A stretch of 22,950 nt of DNA, from contig JAFDAT010000028.1 of the NCBI GenBank assembly GCA_019313725.1, positions 1 to 22,950 of the forward strand, in the 5' to 3' direction. The translations under genes and the position numbers were made by a program. The notes beneath the pieces were generated by a model. It worked only from the letters and a program-made list of their open reading frames with translations. It did not search any database and had not been told where the DNA came from. This document shows, piece by piece, positions 15,504 to 22,950 of the stretch. This stretch comes from Deltaproteobacteria bacterium. GTDB taxonomy: Bacteria; Desulfobacterota; Desulfobacteria; Desulfobacterales; B30-G6. Positions within the stretch are counted from its first letter, which is position 1. Each line of letters opens with the position of its first letter.

Positions 15504-16003
15504 ATGAAGACGACAAAAAAAATCAAAATCGGTATTGGTGCGGTGTTGATCATCATATTGTTTCTGTTCTTTCATTACAACCTGCCGCGCACTGCTGTGG
15601 TTCAGATTTCAGGAACCGATATTAAACGGATGGATAAGGCTGTGGATGTCATAACTCGGTGTCGCGGAAGGGAAAACCCATGGTTTTCATAAACGAAGAT
15701 ACCGGGTGGGGGTGGCCGCCCTACTTTAAATTCAACAGTGCCGATGTCACCGCAGAAGCCCAGGCATTCGCAACCGACCCGGGAAAGCCATGGGTGCTGG
15801 TAAAATATTATGGATGGCGATTTACCCTGTTTTCGATGTTTCCGAATGTTCTGGATCTAAAAATGATCAATAAAGATTACACACATATACCGGTGTTCAA
15901 TATCGTGTTCTTCATTGTGCTGATTACATTGATATTGATTGCCAGAAGAAAAATAAAGAAGTTCTTTACCAAGCGCGATGGAAACAAAAAAAAGCATGAA
16001 TAA
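15504..16003 (+). pseudogene. DUF1523-family membrane protein gene with an internal frameshift
   Basis: ATG at 15504 (AAAGGA site just upstream) opens a frame with an N-terminal membrane helix (about residues 7-24) and LPRTAVVQISGTDIKRMDKA, the start of a DUF1523 protein. This frame then closes at 15692. The rest of the family sequence continues in another frame from about 15650: SRKGKPMVFINEDTGWGWPP, then YFKFNSADVTAEAQAF, a C-terminal helix near the end (NIVFFIVLITLILIARR), stop 16003. Between the halves the residues usually present before NSVSRKGK are missing, so a small deletion with loss of frame fits best. The family function is unknown. A sequencing error is the alternative. Confidence 0.7.
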
Positions 16004-16037
16004 AATGGTAATTCAGACTAAAGGAAAGAAGACCATC

Positions 16038-17789
16038 ATGGTCGTTAAATTATCAATTTTCAGGACAATGCTGTTTTACGTTGTGGTAGTGCTGGTCGTG
16101 CTGGGTCATGCCGGCTCGGTTCTGGCAGAAAAAAATATCGGGGATGATATTGAAAAGGCAAGTGTCAAGGATCTGGCTCCGGAAGTGGCGGGCGAGCAGG
16201 CAAGTAGACTGCTTGCCAGTATCAATGATGTCATTGAAAAGGGCAAAGGTTATGAAGCTGATATGCAGGGGGCCAGCGAGGAAGACCGGCTGGTTTTAGC
16301 CCTTCAGATGCATCGCCTGCGCGAAAATATCATGGGCGATATTCACCAGTTGTCCGAAGTGTTGTTGGAAATGGAGAAAAAAGGGTCCTATCCCGAGCTC
16401 CGCCAGGAGGTGGTAACTATTTACAATCGGGTTACCCCCAGCCTTTGGTACCACATCGATGGACTAGAAAAACAGATCGATGCATCGCGGGCGCGAAGAA
16501 CGAAAGCCAAGACCGAAGAGCGTTTCACCATCGAGAATACCGTTGATCAGTTAACCCGGCAGCTGAATACTTTTTATGAGCTCAGCCTGGCGCATATCCA
16601 GGAAATGGAGAAGATCGGCATGGACATCAGGGATGCGAAAGAAACCTTCGCCCGTTTGATGTTTCAGCGTACCGACAAACTGTCCGGGCGTGTAGAACTC
16701 GCCGTCACAAGAGTGGCGCTCCTGGAAAAGGAGTTAAAGGAAGTTCCCGGCGACGCAGATGTGACCAGCAAGTTAAACTCAGCCCGCAGCAACCTTACTG
16801 TCAACACCGATGGCCTCGGGATTATTTTAAACCTGATGGAGGCGCTGGATCTGGATACGGGACCACTCCGGACGCAACTGGTCTCCTTGACCAGGGACCT
16901 TAGTTCGGGCCTTTCAGATGCCGGTGTTGCCCTGACACTGTTGAAACGTTGGATGGAAGGTTTAACCAACTGGTTTTCCGAGAGCGGATCCGGCTACATT
17001 GCCAAACTTTTCATTGCACTATGTATTCTGATCGTATTTCGTGTTGTAACGCGCGTCTTGCGAGCGGCTCTGGAAAAGGCCCTGAACGCTTCCAAGGTGG
17101 ATCTTTCCGAGTTGGCCCGCCGCATGCTCATTTCCTGGACGTCCAAGCTGGTCATGCTATTCGGTATCATGCTGGCGCTGTCACAGCTGGGAATCAGCCT
17201 TGGACCCTTACTGGCAGGTCTTGGTGTTGCCGGTTTCATCGTTGGCTTTGCGCTGCAGGACACTCTGGGTAATTTTGCTGCGGGTGTCATGATTTTGATG
17301 TACCGTCCGTATGATGTGGGCGACCTGATAGACGTAGGAGGCGTTTTTGGAACTGTTCATAAAATGAGTTTGGTATCTACCATACTCTTAACCTTGGACA
17401 ACCAGATGTACGTTGTTCCCAACAGCAAGATCTGGGGGGACGTAATCAAGAATGTGACCGCCCAGGAAACCCGCAGGGTCGACATGGTTTTCGGCATTTC
17501 CTACAGCGACGATATTCCCAAGGCCGAGACAATTCTCATGGATATCCTCAAATCACACCAAAAAGTGCTCGAGACACCGGAACCCCAGGTCCATCTACAT
17601 ACACTGGGGGAGTCTTCCGTGGACTTTGTTGTTCGGCCCTGGGTTAATGTGGATGACTACTGGGAGGTTTACTGGGATGTGACCCGTGACGTTAAACTGC
17701 GCTTCGATAAGGAGGGTGTCTCCATACCCTTTCCACAGCGTGATGTGCATGTATATCACGAGGGTGAGAGCAGTCCGGCTACGGTGTAA
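16038..17789 (+). CDS. MscS-family mechanosensitive channel with a periplasmic coiled-coil domain
   Basis: 583 residues. Signal peptide 1-30 (ending SVLA), then a roughly 280-residue mainly helical, charged periplasmic domain (coiled-coil-like, 31-315), then three membrane helices (about 320-345, 363-388, 391-425). TM3 reads LLAGLGVAGFIVGFALQDTL, the classic Gly/Ala pore helix. The beta domain carries YRPYDVGDLI and LTLDNQMYVVPN, and the C-terminus has the MscS signature IPFPQRDVHV. The start is ATG at 16038, after AAGGAAAG; upstream in-frame ATGs overlap the DUF1523 remnant. It should gate on hypo-osmotic shock. It is clearly distinct from the channel at 14400. Confidence 0.92.
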   Translation: MVVKLSIFRTMLFYVVVVLVVLGHAGSVLAEKNIGDDIEKASVKDLAPEVAGEQASRLLASINDVIEKGKGYEADMQGASEEDRLVLALQMHRLRENIMGDIHQLSEVLLEMEKKGSYPELRQEVVTIYNRVTPSLWYHIDGLEKQIDASRARRTKAKTEERFTIENTVDQLTRQLNTFYELSLAHIQEMEKIGMDIRDAKETFARLMFQRTDKLSGRVELAVTRVALLEKELKEVPGDADVTSKLNSARSNLTVNTDGLGIILNLMEALDLDTGPLRTQLVSLTRDLSSGLSDAGVALTLLKRWMEGLTNWFSESGSGYIAKLFIALCILIVFRVVTRVLRAALEKALNASKVDLSELARRMLISWTSKLVMLFGIMLALSQLGISLGPLLAGLGVAGFIVGFALQDTLGNFAAGVMILMYRPYDVGDLIDVGGVFGTVHKMSLVSTILLTLDNQMYVVPNSKIWGDVIKNVTAQETRRVDMVFGISYSDDIPKAETILMDILKSHQKVLETPEPQVHLHTLGESSVDFVVRPWVNVDDYWEVYWDVTRDVKLRFDKEGVSIPFPQRDVHVYHEGESSPATV

Positions 17790-17808
17790 AGCATATGGCT
17801 CGTAATTA

Positions 17809-18417
17809 ATGGGTGCGGATGCCAAACGACGCACCGCCCTGTCCCGGTTCTACATCGACTACCGTGGAATTTACTCAACGACCTACGGGGTGGTGACCGG
17901 CAACAGCCAGAGGGCTGGCAGTTACTATGATATTTTCAGCACCCGCCGTTTTTTCTGGCGGCCGGTGATAGTGGAGTATTTTCGAGACACCTTCGCTAAC
18001 ATTGAACACCGTGGCACCATTGGCGCTGGTCTTGGCTATCACATCATCGACACACCCAAAACCGAATGGCTGGTTTCTCCGGGTATAGCCTACCAGGGCA
18101 CCCGGTATGTTTCGGTGGAACCCGGAGAAGATGACACTGTTTCAACCCCGGCGTTCATTTTTTCAACCGAATATGACACCGATATCACCAAGCAAATCGA
18201 CTTCATCCTGAAATACAACTTCAGTGTGGTCAACGAGAAGTCCGGGACCTACTCGCATAACGCTTCGGCGGCTTTCGAGATCGAACTGACCGGCATGCTC
18301 GATCTGGATCTGTCGCTTGTATGGGACCGCATCCAGGATCCCCAGGCTAATTCGGACGGCGACGTACCCGAACAGGATGACCTCTATTTTTTCTGCGGTT
18401 TGTCGTTTGATATGTAA
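17809..18417 (+). pseudogene. DUF481 outer-membrane protein lacking its N-terminus
   Basis: About 200 codons of a DUF481 (YdiY-like, salt-stress induced) outer-membrane beta-barrel protein: KRRTALSRFYIDYRG at the start, strands alternating throughout, IGAGLGYHIIDTPKTEW in the middle, and a final CGLSFDM with the terminal aromatic-type residue expected of barrels. The signal peptide and the first part normally present in this family are missing. The first in-frame ATG (17809) has no ribosome site and lies 20 bases after the mscS stop. It therefore looks 5'-truncated, not a functional exported protein. Confidence 0.7.
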
Positions 18418-18514
18418 AGGATCAAAAACTCATTTGAAGCAGTGGTTGTTTCACGCCTCGGTGTGCTCGTCAGGGCATGAATATTTCAACGGATATAGCA
18501 AAGAGGAGTAGCTC

Positions 18515-19204
18515 ATGAAAAAGTACAGTGCGGAATTTTTAGGGACTTTTTGGCTTGTTTTAGGCGGGTGTGGGAGTGCCGTTCTTGCTGCCGCGTTTCC
18601 TGATGTGGGCATCGGCCTGCTTGGTGTTTCCCTGGCCTTTGGCTTGACCGTGCTGACCATGGCGGTTGCCATTGGTCATATTTCCGGGTGCCATCTCAAT
18701 CCCGCGGTTTCCATAGGCTTATGGGCAGGCGGCCGTTTCCAGGCAAAAGATCTGCTGCCCTATATCATTGCTCAGCTATTGGGTGCCATTGTTGCAGGCG
18801 GGATATTATACATTATCGCCAGCGGCAAGGCAGGATTTGACGTTTCGGCGGGGTTTGCATCCAATGGCTATGGTGAACACTCTCCAGGCGGTTATTCTTT
18901 GTTGGCCGTCCTGGTCACCGAGATTGTCATGACGATGATATTCATAATGGTCATTCTCGGTGCGACGGATAAACGAGCGCCACAGGGATTGGCACCCATC
19001 GCCATCGGCCTTTGCCTTACCTTGATCCACCTGATAAGTATTCCGGTTTCCAACACATCCGTCAATCCTGCTCGCAGCACCGGGGTTGCCTTGTTTGTCG
19101 GTGATTGGGCGATCACACAGTTGTGGCTTTTCTGGGTGGCTCCGATAATCGGGGCTGTGTTGGGGGCGTTAATCTATCGGTTCATCGGTGGTGAAGAAGG
19201 ATAA
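18515..19204 (+). CDS. aqpZ: aquaporin Z-type water channel
   Basis: 229 residues, full length for a bacterial aquaporin, with six membrane helices and two half-helices. The NPA boxes are HLNPAVS (Asn62) and SVNPARS (Asn184). The selectivity filter matches E. coli AqpZ: Phe42, His172, Thr181 and Arg187, so water rather than glycerol should be the substrate. ATG at 18515 follows an AGAGGAG site. It is separated by 97 bases from the DUF481 relic; with the two MscS channels it makes a water/osmolyte theme. Confidence 0.95.
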   Translation: MKKYSAEFLGTFWLVLGGCGSAVLAAAFPDVGIGLLGVSLAFGLTVLTMAVAIGHISGCHLNPAVSIGLWAGGRFQAKDLLPYIIAQLLGAIVAGGILYIIASGKAGFDVSAGFASNGYGEHSPGGYSLLAVLVTEIVMTMIFIMVILGATDKRAPQGLAPIAIGLCLTLIHLISIPVSNTSVNPARSTGVALFVGDWAITQLWLFWVAPIIGAVLGALIYRFIGGEEG

Positions 19205-19259
19205 CAGAACGGCATTTTCTGCTGGCAGGGGCCATGAACGTACATGATTAGGGGGCAAA

Positions 19260-19429
19260 TTGGATAGATACACCAGACATATGGCGGTGATATTGGTCAT
19301 CCTGGTGGCAATGGTTCTTCCTGCACCCCATGCGGCTATAGGTGAGTCAACGTTGTTGATATGCACACACTTGAATCGCTGGCCAAACTCCCCTATGTGC
19401 AACGCATCGATGCAGTCGATTTTGAATGA
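19260..19429 (+). pseudogene. signal peptide joined out of frame to an unrelated C-terminus
   Basis: TTG at 19260 (AGGGGGC site just before) encodes a good signal peptide, with MAVILVILVAMVLPAPHAA as its core. About 28 residues in, the protein-like sequence switches frame: from 19346 another frame reads VNVVDMHTLESLAKLPYVQR and then IDAVDFE, ending at TGA (19427-19429), while the first frame runs on as low-quality sequence. The simplest reading is a secreted-protein gene whose middle was deleted with loss of frame. The family is not recognised. Confidence 0.5.
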
Positions 19430-19482
19430 TATCTATCAACACAACGCCTATATTATACCAGGAAACTTGAGGGAAGGTTTTA

Positions 19483-19839
19483 ATGAGCATAAAAATGACG
19501 GTCCATTTTACGCATGCCGCTCCCAAAATGATATTGCTGACAGCGATGATTGTCTTCTTGCTTACGTCGTCAGCTGTTGCCGGCGGTGCACCCGAAGCCT
19601 CGGAGATAATCCGCATTGAGTGGAAATGGCAGCAAACCCTTTACAACAATGATACAGAGGTGGTTCCCGACGATCCTGACCGCTATACTGTCACCTTCGA
19701 CCCTGACGGTAAAATCCATCTGCGGGCCGACTGCAATCGGGGAGGCGGGCGCTATTCAGTAGATGGAAAAAATATTGTCATCGAGGTGACCCATACTACC
19801 CGCGCCATGTGCCCGCCGGATTCACTGGAACAGCCATGA
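19483..19839 (+). pseudogene. META-domain (HslJ-like) secreted protein, truncated
   Basis: 118 codons from ATG at 19483, after a GAGGGAAGG site. An exported start (signal to about residue 33, ending SSAVAGG) is followed by a META (DUF306) domain: EWKWQQTLYNNDTEV, the core RYTVTFDPDGKIHLRADCNR, then GGRYSVDGKNIVIEV and the TRAMCPPDS box. In META proteins the box is followed by about 40 more residues with two further strands; here the frame stops four residues after it and runs directly into phospholipase-D sequence. The gene therefore seems to have lost its 3' end. HslJ-type proteins are outer-membrane/heat-stress related. Confidence 0.65.
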
Positions 19840-20331
19840 AGTTCGGAGATTGACGATTGGGTGATTTTATCCATATACCACTTGTCTCCAATGCTCGCGC
19901 CCTACTTTGAGAGTGTCCAGGAAGAGTTAATAATTTCCTCACCCTATTTTGTTCCAGGAAAAGAAGGTACTGCTGTCTTGACACAGTTGGCCCAAAGGGG
20001 CGTTCGTGTACGCATCCTGACCAATTCCCTTTCCTCTAACGATGTGGGCATCGTGCATTCCGGATATGCCAAATACCGCAAGGATTTGCTGCGAGCGAGG
20101 GTTGAACTGTACGAAATGAACAAGAAACTTACCCGCAAACAACGCAAAGAAAAAAAGGGCGCAGGCGGTTCATCCAAGGCCAGTCTGCATGCAAAAGCGG
20201 GACAGAGAAAATTTTATGGCACGGACAGGTCGATGGCGAAGAAAAAACCTTTGATGTCGACCCTTACACCGGTTTTTGGCGACGGTTTGGAATCGGTTTC
20301 ATGAGCCTGCTGCCCATCGAGTCACAGCTGT
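19840..20331 (+). pseudogene. phospholipase-D/ClsC-like cardiolipin synthase gene, N-terminus and middle deleted
   Basis: From about 19870 the frame reads LSPMLAPYFESVQEELIIS, then SPYFVPGKEGTAVLTQL and DVGIVHSGYAKYRKDLLRA, up to SSKASLHAKA, the start of the second HKD motif of ClsC-type phospholipase D proteins. Immediately after that, the rest of the motif and about 60 family residues are absent. The true tail resumes in another frame (WHGQVDGEEKTFDVDPYTGF, ending LLPIESQL, TAA at 20329-20331). The first half of the protein with the first HKD motif is also missing. With both active-site motifs lost, it cannot be active. Confidence 0.75.
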
Positions 20332-20372
20332 AACTTTGGGCCCGCTAATCTTGAATGAGCAAAAAGGGATTG

Positions 20373-20450
20373 ATGGAAATTGAATGGCTTCAAGGAACCT
20401 GCCTGGCGATTGCCGCGGTCAAAGAACCACCTTCGGAGGAAAAACCTTGA
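20373..20450 (+). pseudogene. N-terminal fragment of an MmcQ/YjbR-like gene
   Basis: ATG at 20373 begins MEIEWLQGTCLAIAAVKE, which resembles the first residues of MmcQ/YjbR (DUF419) proteins (usually M.IEWLR.YCLSLP.VTE). It is followed by seven unrelated residues and TGA. The other 90 or so residues of that family are absent. The match is short, so the call is weak. The remainder to 20590 shows another open frame ending YYGTGLPGVR with no recognisable domain. Confidence 0.3.
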
Positions 20451-20610
20451 CATGGGTGAAATATTGCTGTAAATCGGCAGAAAATTGTATCAAAAGAGGA
20501 TTCTCAGTGAAAAAAATCTACTCAGGCAGCTATACGTATTATTTCTGGTTTTATTACGGTACCGGTCTGCCTGGGGTGCGCTGAGACTCACGAAAAAAGC
20601 ATAGAGCGCA

Positions 20611-20646
20611 AAAAGCCGCGGGCAGATCGAACCCGCGGCTTTTTTA
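20611..20646 (+). terminator. strong rho-independent terminator
   Basis: AGCCGCGGG (20614-20622) pairs perfectly with CCCGCGGCT (20632-20640) around a 9-base loop, with A-run and T-run on either side (TTTTTT after the stem). It closes the membrane/stress region and insulates aroF. The A-run would also allow weaker function on the minus strand. Confidence 0.9.
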
Positions 20647-20755
20647 TTGCAGGCCGCGGGGGAGACCTTGTGGCCCTTTTTGTTTCTATCGTGGATTTCG
20701 AAAATTTTTATGCTCGACCGCGTCCAACAAAGAATGAATGAAAGGAAAACGGAGA

Positions 20756-21874
20756 ATGCAGCAGATTACCGATTTAAGAATTGGAGGGTACGTACCGCTT
20801 GTGGCACCCAGGGCGATGAAAGCCGAACTGCCGATGACGGCGGCCGCGAGCAACACGGTCGTAAAGGGCCGTGAAGGGATCGAAGGCATTCTCAAGGGAG
20901 AGGACAAACGTCTGCTCGTGATTGTGGGACCTTGTTCGATTCACGACGAGAACTCCGCCCTGGAATACGCTGAGCGTTTGAATGTGCTGGGTAAAGAAGT
21001 TGAAAAGACTCTGCATGTGGTCATGCGCGTATATTTTGAAAAGCCGCGCACGTCCGTGGGGTGGAAAGGCCTGATCAATGACCCCCATATGGATGGAAGC
21101 TGCGACATCCAGACCGGGCTGCGCAGAGCGCGCAAGCTCCTGCTGAAGATCAATGAAATGGGAATGCCGGCAGCCACCGAACTGCTGGAAACGATCACAC
21201 CGCAGTACGTAGACGATCTGGTGAGTTGGGCCGCTATCGGTGCACGGACCACCGAATCACAAACCCATCGTGAAATGGCCAGCGGGTTGTCCATGGCCGT
21301 GGGGTTTAAAAACGCAACGGATGGAAATCTCAGCACGGCCATCAACGCCATGGTCGCCGCCAGGGCACCCCAGAGCTTTCTGGGAATTGACCAGGACGGT
21401 CAGACCTGTATTGTCAATACGAATGGCAATAACACGGGACACGTCGTTCTCAGGGGCGGCCGGCGTCCCAATTACGACGCCTTGAGCATCGAAGAAGCGC
21501 GCCTGGAACTGGCCGGTAAAAATCTGCCGGAAGGGCTCATGGTGGATTGTTCCCATGCCAATTCAAAAAAGAAATTTCAGGGCCAGGCCATTGTCTGGAA
21601 GAATACCGTCGAGCAGTATATTCACGGCAATGACGCCATTATCGGATTGATGCTGGAAAGCCATCTGCACGAAGGCAACCAGAAATTTTCAAAAGATCTA
21701 TCCCAATTGGAATATGGTGTGTCTATCACCGATGAGTGTATTTCATGGGAAACGACGGAGACGCTGATTCACTACGCCCATGAAAAGCTGGGGCGCCAGC
21801 GGCACAACATGATTGCCTATGGCGGCTCGGCCGGCACGAAAAGTTTGGATAAAATTCAGGAGCCGCTCTGGTGA
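20756..21874 (+). CDS. aroF: 3-deoxy-D-arabino-heptulosonate 7-phosphate (DAHP) synthase, AroFGH type
   Basis: 372 residues catalysing phosphoenolpyruvate + erythrose 4-phosphate to DAHP, the first step of aromatic amino-acid synthesis. It is a class I, AroF/G/H-type enzyme with metal ligands Cys60 (VGPCSIHD), His267 (DCSHANS), Glu301 (MLESHLHEGNQ) and Asp326 (SITDECISW); the substrate loop is YFEKPRTSVGWKG (93-105). The N-terminal extension of about 40 residues is the part that carries feedback inhibition in E. coli. The start is taken as ATG 20756 (an AAAGGA site nine bases upstream) rather than the in-frame ATG 20738. It is co-translated with aroB through a 4-base overlap. The letter in the gene symbol (F, G or H) cannot be resolved from the sequence. 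Confidence 0.92.
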   Translation: MQQITDLRIGGYVPLVAPRAMKAELPMTAAASNTVVKGREGIEGILKGEDKRLLVIVGPCSIHDENSALEYAERLNVLGKEVEKTLHVVMRVYFEKPRTSVGWKGLINDPHMDGSCDIQTGLRRARKLLLKINEMGMPAATELLETITPQYVDDLVSWAAIGARTTESQTHREMASGLSMAVGFKNATDGNLSTAINAMVAARAPQSFLGIDQDGQTCIVNTNGNNTGHVVLRGGRRPNYDALSIEEARLELAGKNLPEGLMVDCSHANSKKKFQGQAIVWKNTVEQYIHGNDAIIGLMLESHLHEGNQKFSKDLSQLEYGVSITDECISWETTETLIHYAHEKLGRQRHNMIAYGGSAGTKSLDKIQEPLW

Positions 21875-22902
21875 AAACACTCAGCATACAGGGGCGCGAG
21901 AGCCGGTCGGAAATTCACGTCGGCGAATCGCTGGACAGGCTGGCGGATTATATTCCCGCGGACAGGCGTGTGGTAATCATCACCGACAGCGTCGTCCGGG
22001 ACCTGTACGGGAAAAGATTTCTGCACGCTGACGTGATCGCCATCGGGACCGGTGAACAAGCAAAAACCCTGGTCACCCTGGATCATATTTTCGAGCAGCT
22101 GATAGAGATGGAAGCGGATCGGTCGGTCTTCATCGTCGGGGTGGGCGGAGGCATCGTCTGTGACATCGCAGGGTTTGCGGCTTCCGTCTATCTCAGGGGC
22201 GTGGACTTCGGGTATGTGTCCACGACGCTCCTGGCCCAGGTGGATGCCAGTGTCGGGGGGAAAACCGGTGTGAATTTCGGCGGCTACAAAAACATGGTGG
22301 GCGTTTTCAGCCAGCCCCGGTTTGTCATCTGCGACATCGCCCTTCTTGCGACACTTCCAGGGGAAGAGGTCTCCTGCGGGTTTGCCGAGATCGTCAAGCA
22401 CGCCATCATTGCCGATGTCGGCATGTTTGTATTTCTCGAGCAAAACAGCAGCAAAGCGCTGGCCCTGGAGGGGTCTGTTATCGAAAGCCTGGTTTATGAC
22501 TCCGTAACCATCAAAGCCGGTGTCGTGGAGCGTGATGAAAAGGAAAAGGGTGAGCGGCGCATACTCAATTTCGGCCACACCTTCGGCCATGCCATCGAAA
22601 AGACCGCAGGCCTGCGTCATGGAGAGGCGGTAAGCCTCGGCATGGTAATTGCCGCAGCCCTTTCGGTGGAAAGAGGACTGTTGCGCCGGGAGGATGAAGC
22701 TAGAATCGTTGCCCTGCTGGAAAAGCTGCGGCTGCCTGTGCGCATCGCAGTGGACAAAGACGCCGTGCTGGATGCCATGCTGAAGGATAAAAAAAGGCAG
22801 GGAGGCAGCATTAAATTCGTGTTGACCAACGGGCTGGGCAGAGCCACGGTTCAGGATGTCACCTTCAGTGAGATCGAGGAGATAGTTAGAGGGTTGGATT
22901 AG
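21871..22902 (+). CDS. aroB: 3-dehydroquinate synthase
   Basis: 343 residues converting DAHP to 3-dehydroquinate, the second shikimate step, with NAD+ and a divalent metal. Visible motifs are GVGGGIVCDIAGFAA (90-104, dinucleotide binding), TTLLAQVDASVGGKTGVN (118-135), GFAEIVKH with metal ligand Glu173, NFGHTFGHAIE with His236/His240, and HGEAV with His250. Length and motif order are normal for AroB. The start is GTG at 21871, overlapping the aroF stop as GTGA, with AGGAG eight bases before it inside aroF. The gene finishes 48 bases before the window edge; those last bases hold no identifiable feature. Confidence 0.95.
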   Translation: MKTLSIQGRESRSEIHVGESLDRLADYIPADRRVVIITDSVVRDLYGKRFLHADVIAIGTGEQAKTLVTLDHIFEQLIEMEADRSVFIVGVGGGIVCDIAGFAASVYLRGVDFGYVSTTLLAQVDASVGGKTGVNFGGYKNMVGVFSQPRFVICDIALLATLPGEEVSCGFAEIVKHAIIADVGMFVFLEQNSSKALALEGSVIESLVYDSVTIKAGVVERDEKEKGERRILNFGHTFGHAIEKTAGLRHGEAVSLGMVIAAALSVERGLLRREDEARIVALLEKLRLPVRIAVDKDAVLDAMLKDKKRQGGSIKFVLTNGLGRATVQDVTFSEIEEIVRGLD

Positions 22903-22950
22903 GCCCTCAGGATTTGGTATATGGTTTGAAATATACCTGAATTCCAATAC

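Noticed and set aside
15640..15700. Programmed -1 frameshift in the DUF1523 gene
   Set aside because: No X XXY YYZ slippery heptamer in the right register, and family residues are missing at the junction, which points to a deletion.
21856..22947. Long open frame (363 codons) on the minus strand opposite aroB
   Set aside because: aroB on the plus strand carries all family motifs; the opposite frame is an antisense shadow with no recognisable domain.

Overview
The window is chromosomal DNA of a Gram-negative bacterium. Several protein types seen here are common in sulfate-reducing Desulfobacterota (Desulfobacteraceae/Desulfosarcinaceae-like): a DUF6868 membrane protein, a DUF2892 protein, a DUF1523 protein, a SYLF/Ysc84-like remnant, large FN3/IPT surface proteins, and an aroF-aroB pair translated by overlap. 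The assignment rests on protein recognition alone, with no rRNA or marker gene in the window. Base composition is mosaic: the 4-7 kb part is AT-rich, while hipBA and especially aroFB are more GC-rich.

Layout. (1) 1-1.1 kb: tail of an unseen gene, then an intact alpha/beta hydrolase. (2) 1.1-7.0 kb: a loose, gene-poor stretch holding a complete hipBA toxin-antitoxin operon with a recognisable promoter, a DUF6868 membrane protein, an acidic secreted/lipoprotein of unknown function, a small secreted protein and a DUF2892 membrane protein. Two copies of a 115-bp intergenic repeat, in the same orientation, lie near its ends (1234-1348 and 6666-6780). (3) 7.05-10.85 kb, minus strand: a giant exported repeat protein (FN3-like repeats, Ig-like modules, IPT domains, C-terminal anchor) split by one in-frame TAA codon. 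(4) 11.1-20.6 kb, plus strand: a membrane/osmotic-stress region. Its intact genes are an 868-aa membrane P-loop NTPase directly coupled to an MscS channel, a second larger MscS channel, and an AqpZ-type aquaporin. Between them sit many small genes that look broken: a SYLF-like gene with both ends but no middle, a DUF1523 gene with a frameshift, a DUF481 gene without its start, a META-domain gene without its end, and two phospholipase-D tails. (5) 20.6-22.9 kb: a strong terminator closes the region; then come aroF and aroB, the first two steps of the shikimate pathway.

The most interesting items are the NTPase-MscS pair (possibly a nucleotide-controlled mechanosensitive channel), the unusual density of internally deleted genes between intact channel genes, the nonsense codon in the surface protein, and the dispersed 115-bp repeat. 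No CRISPR array, tRNA, rRNA, intact insertion sequence or replication origin was seen.
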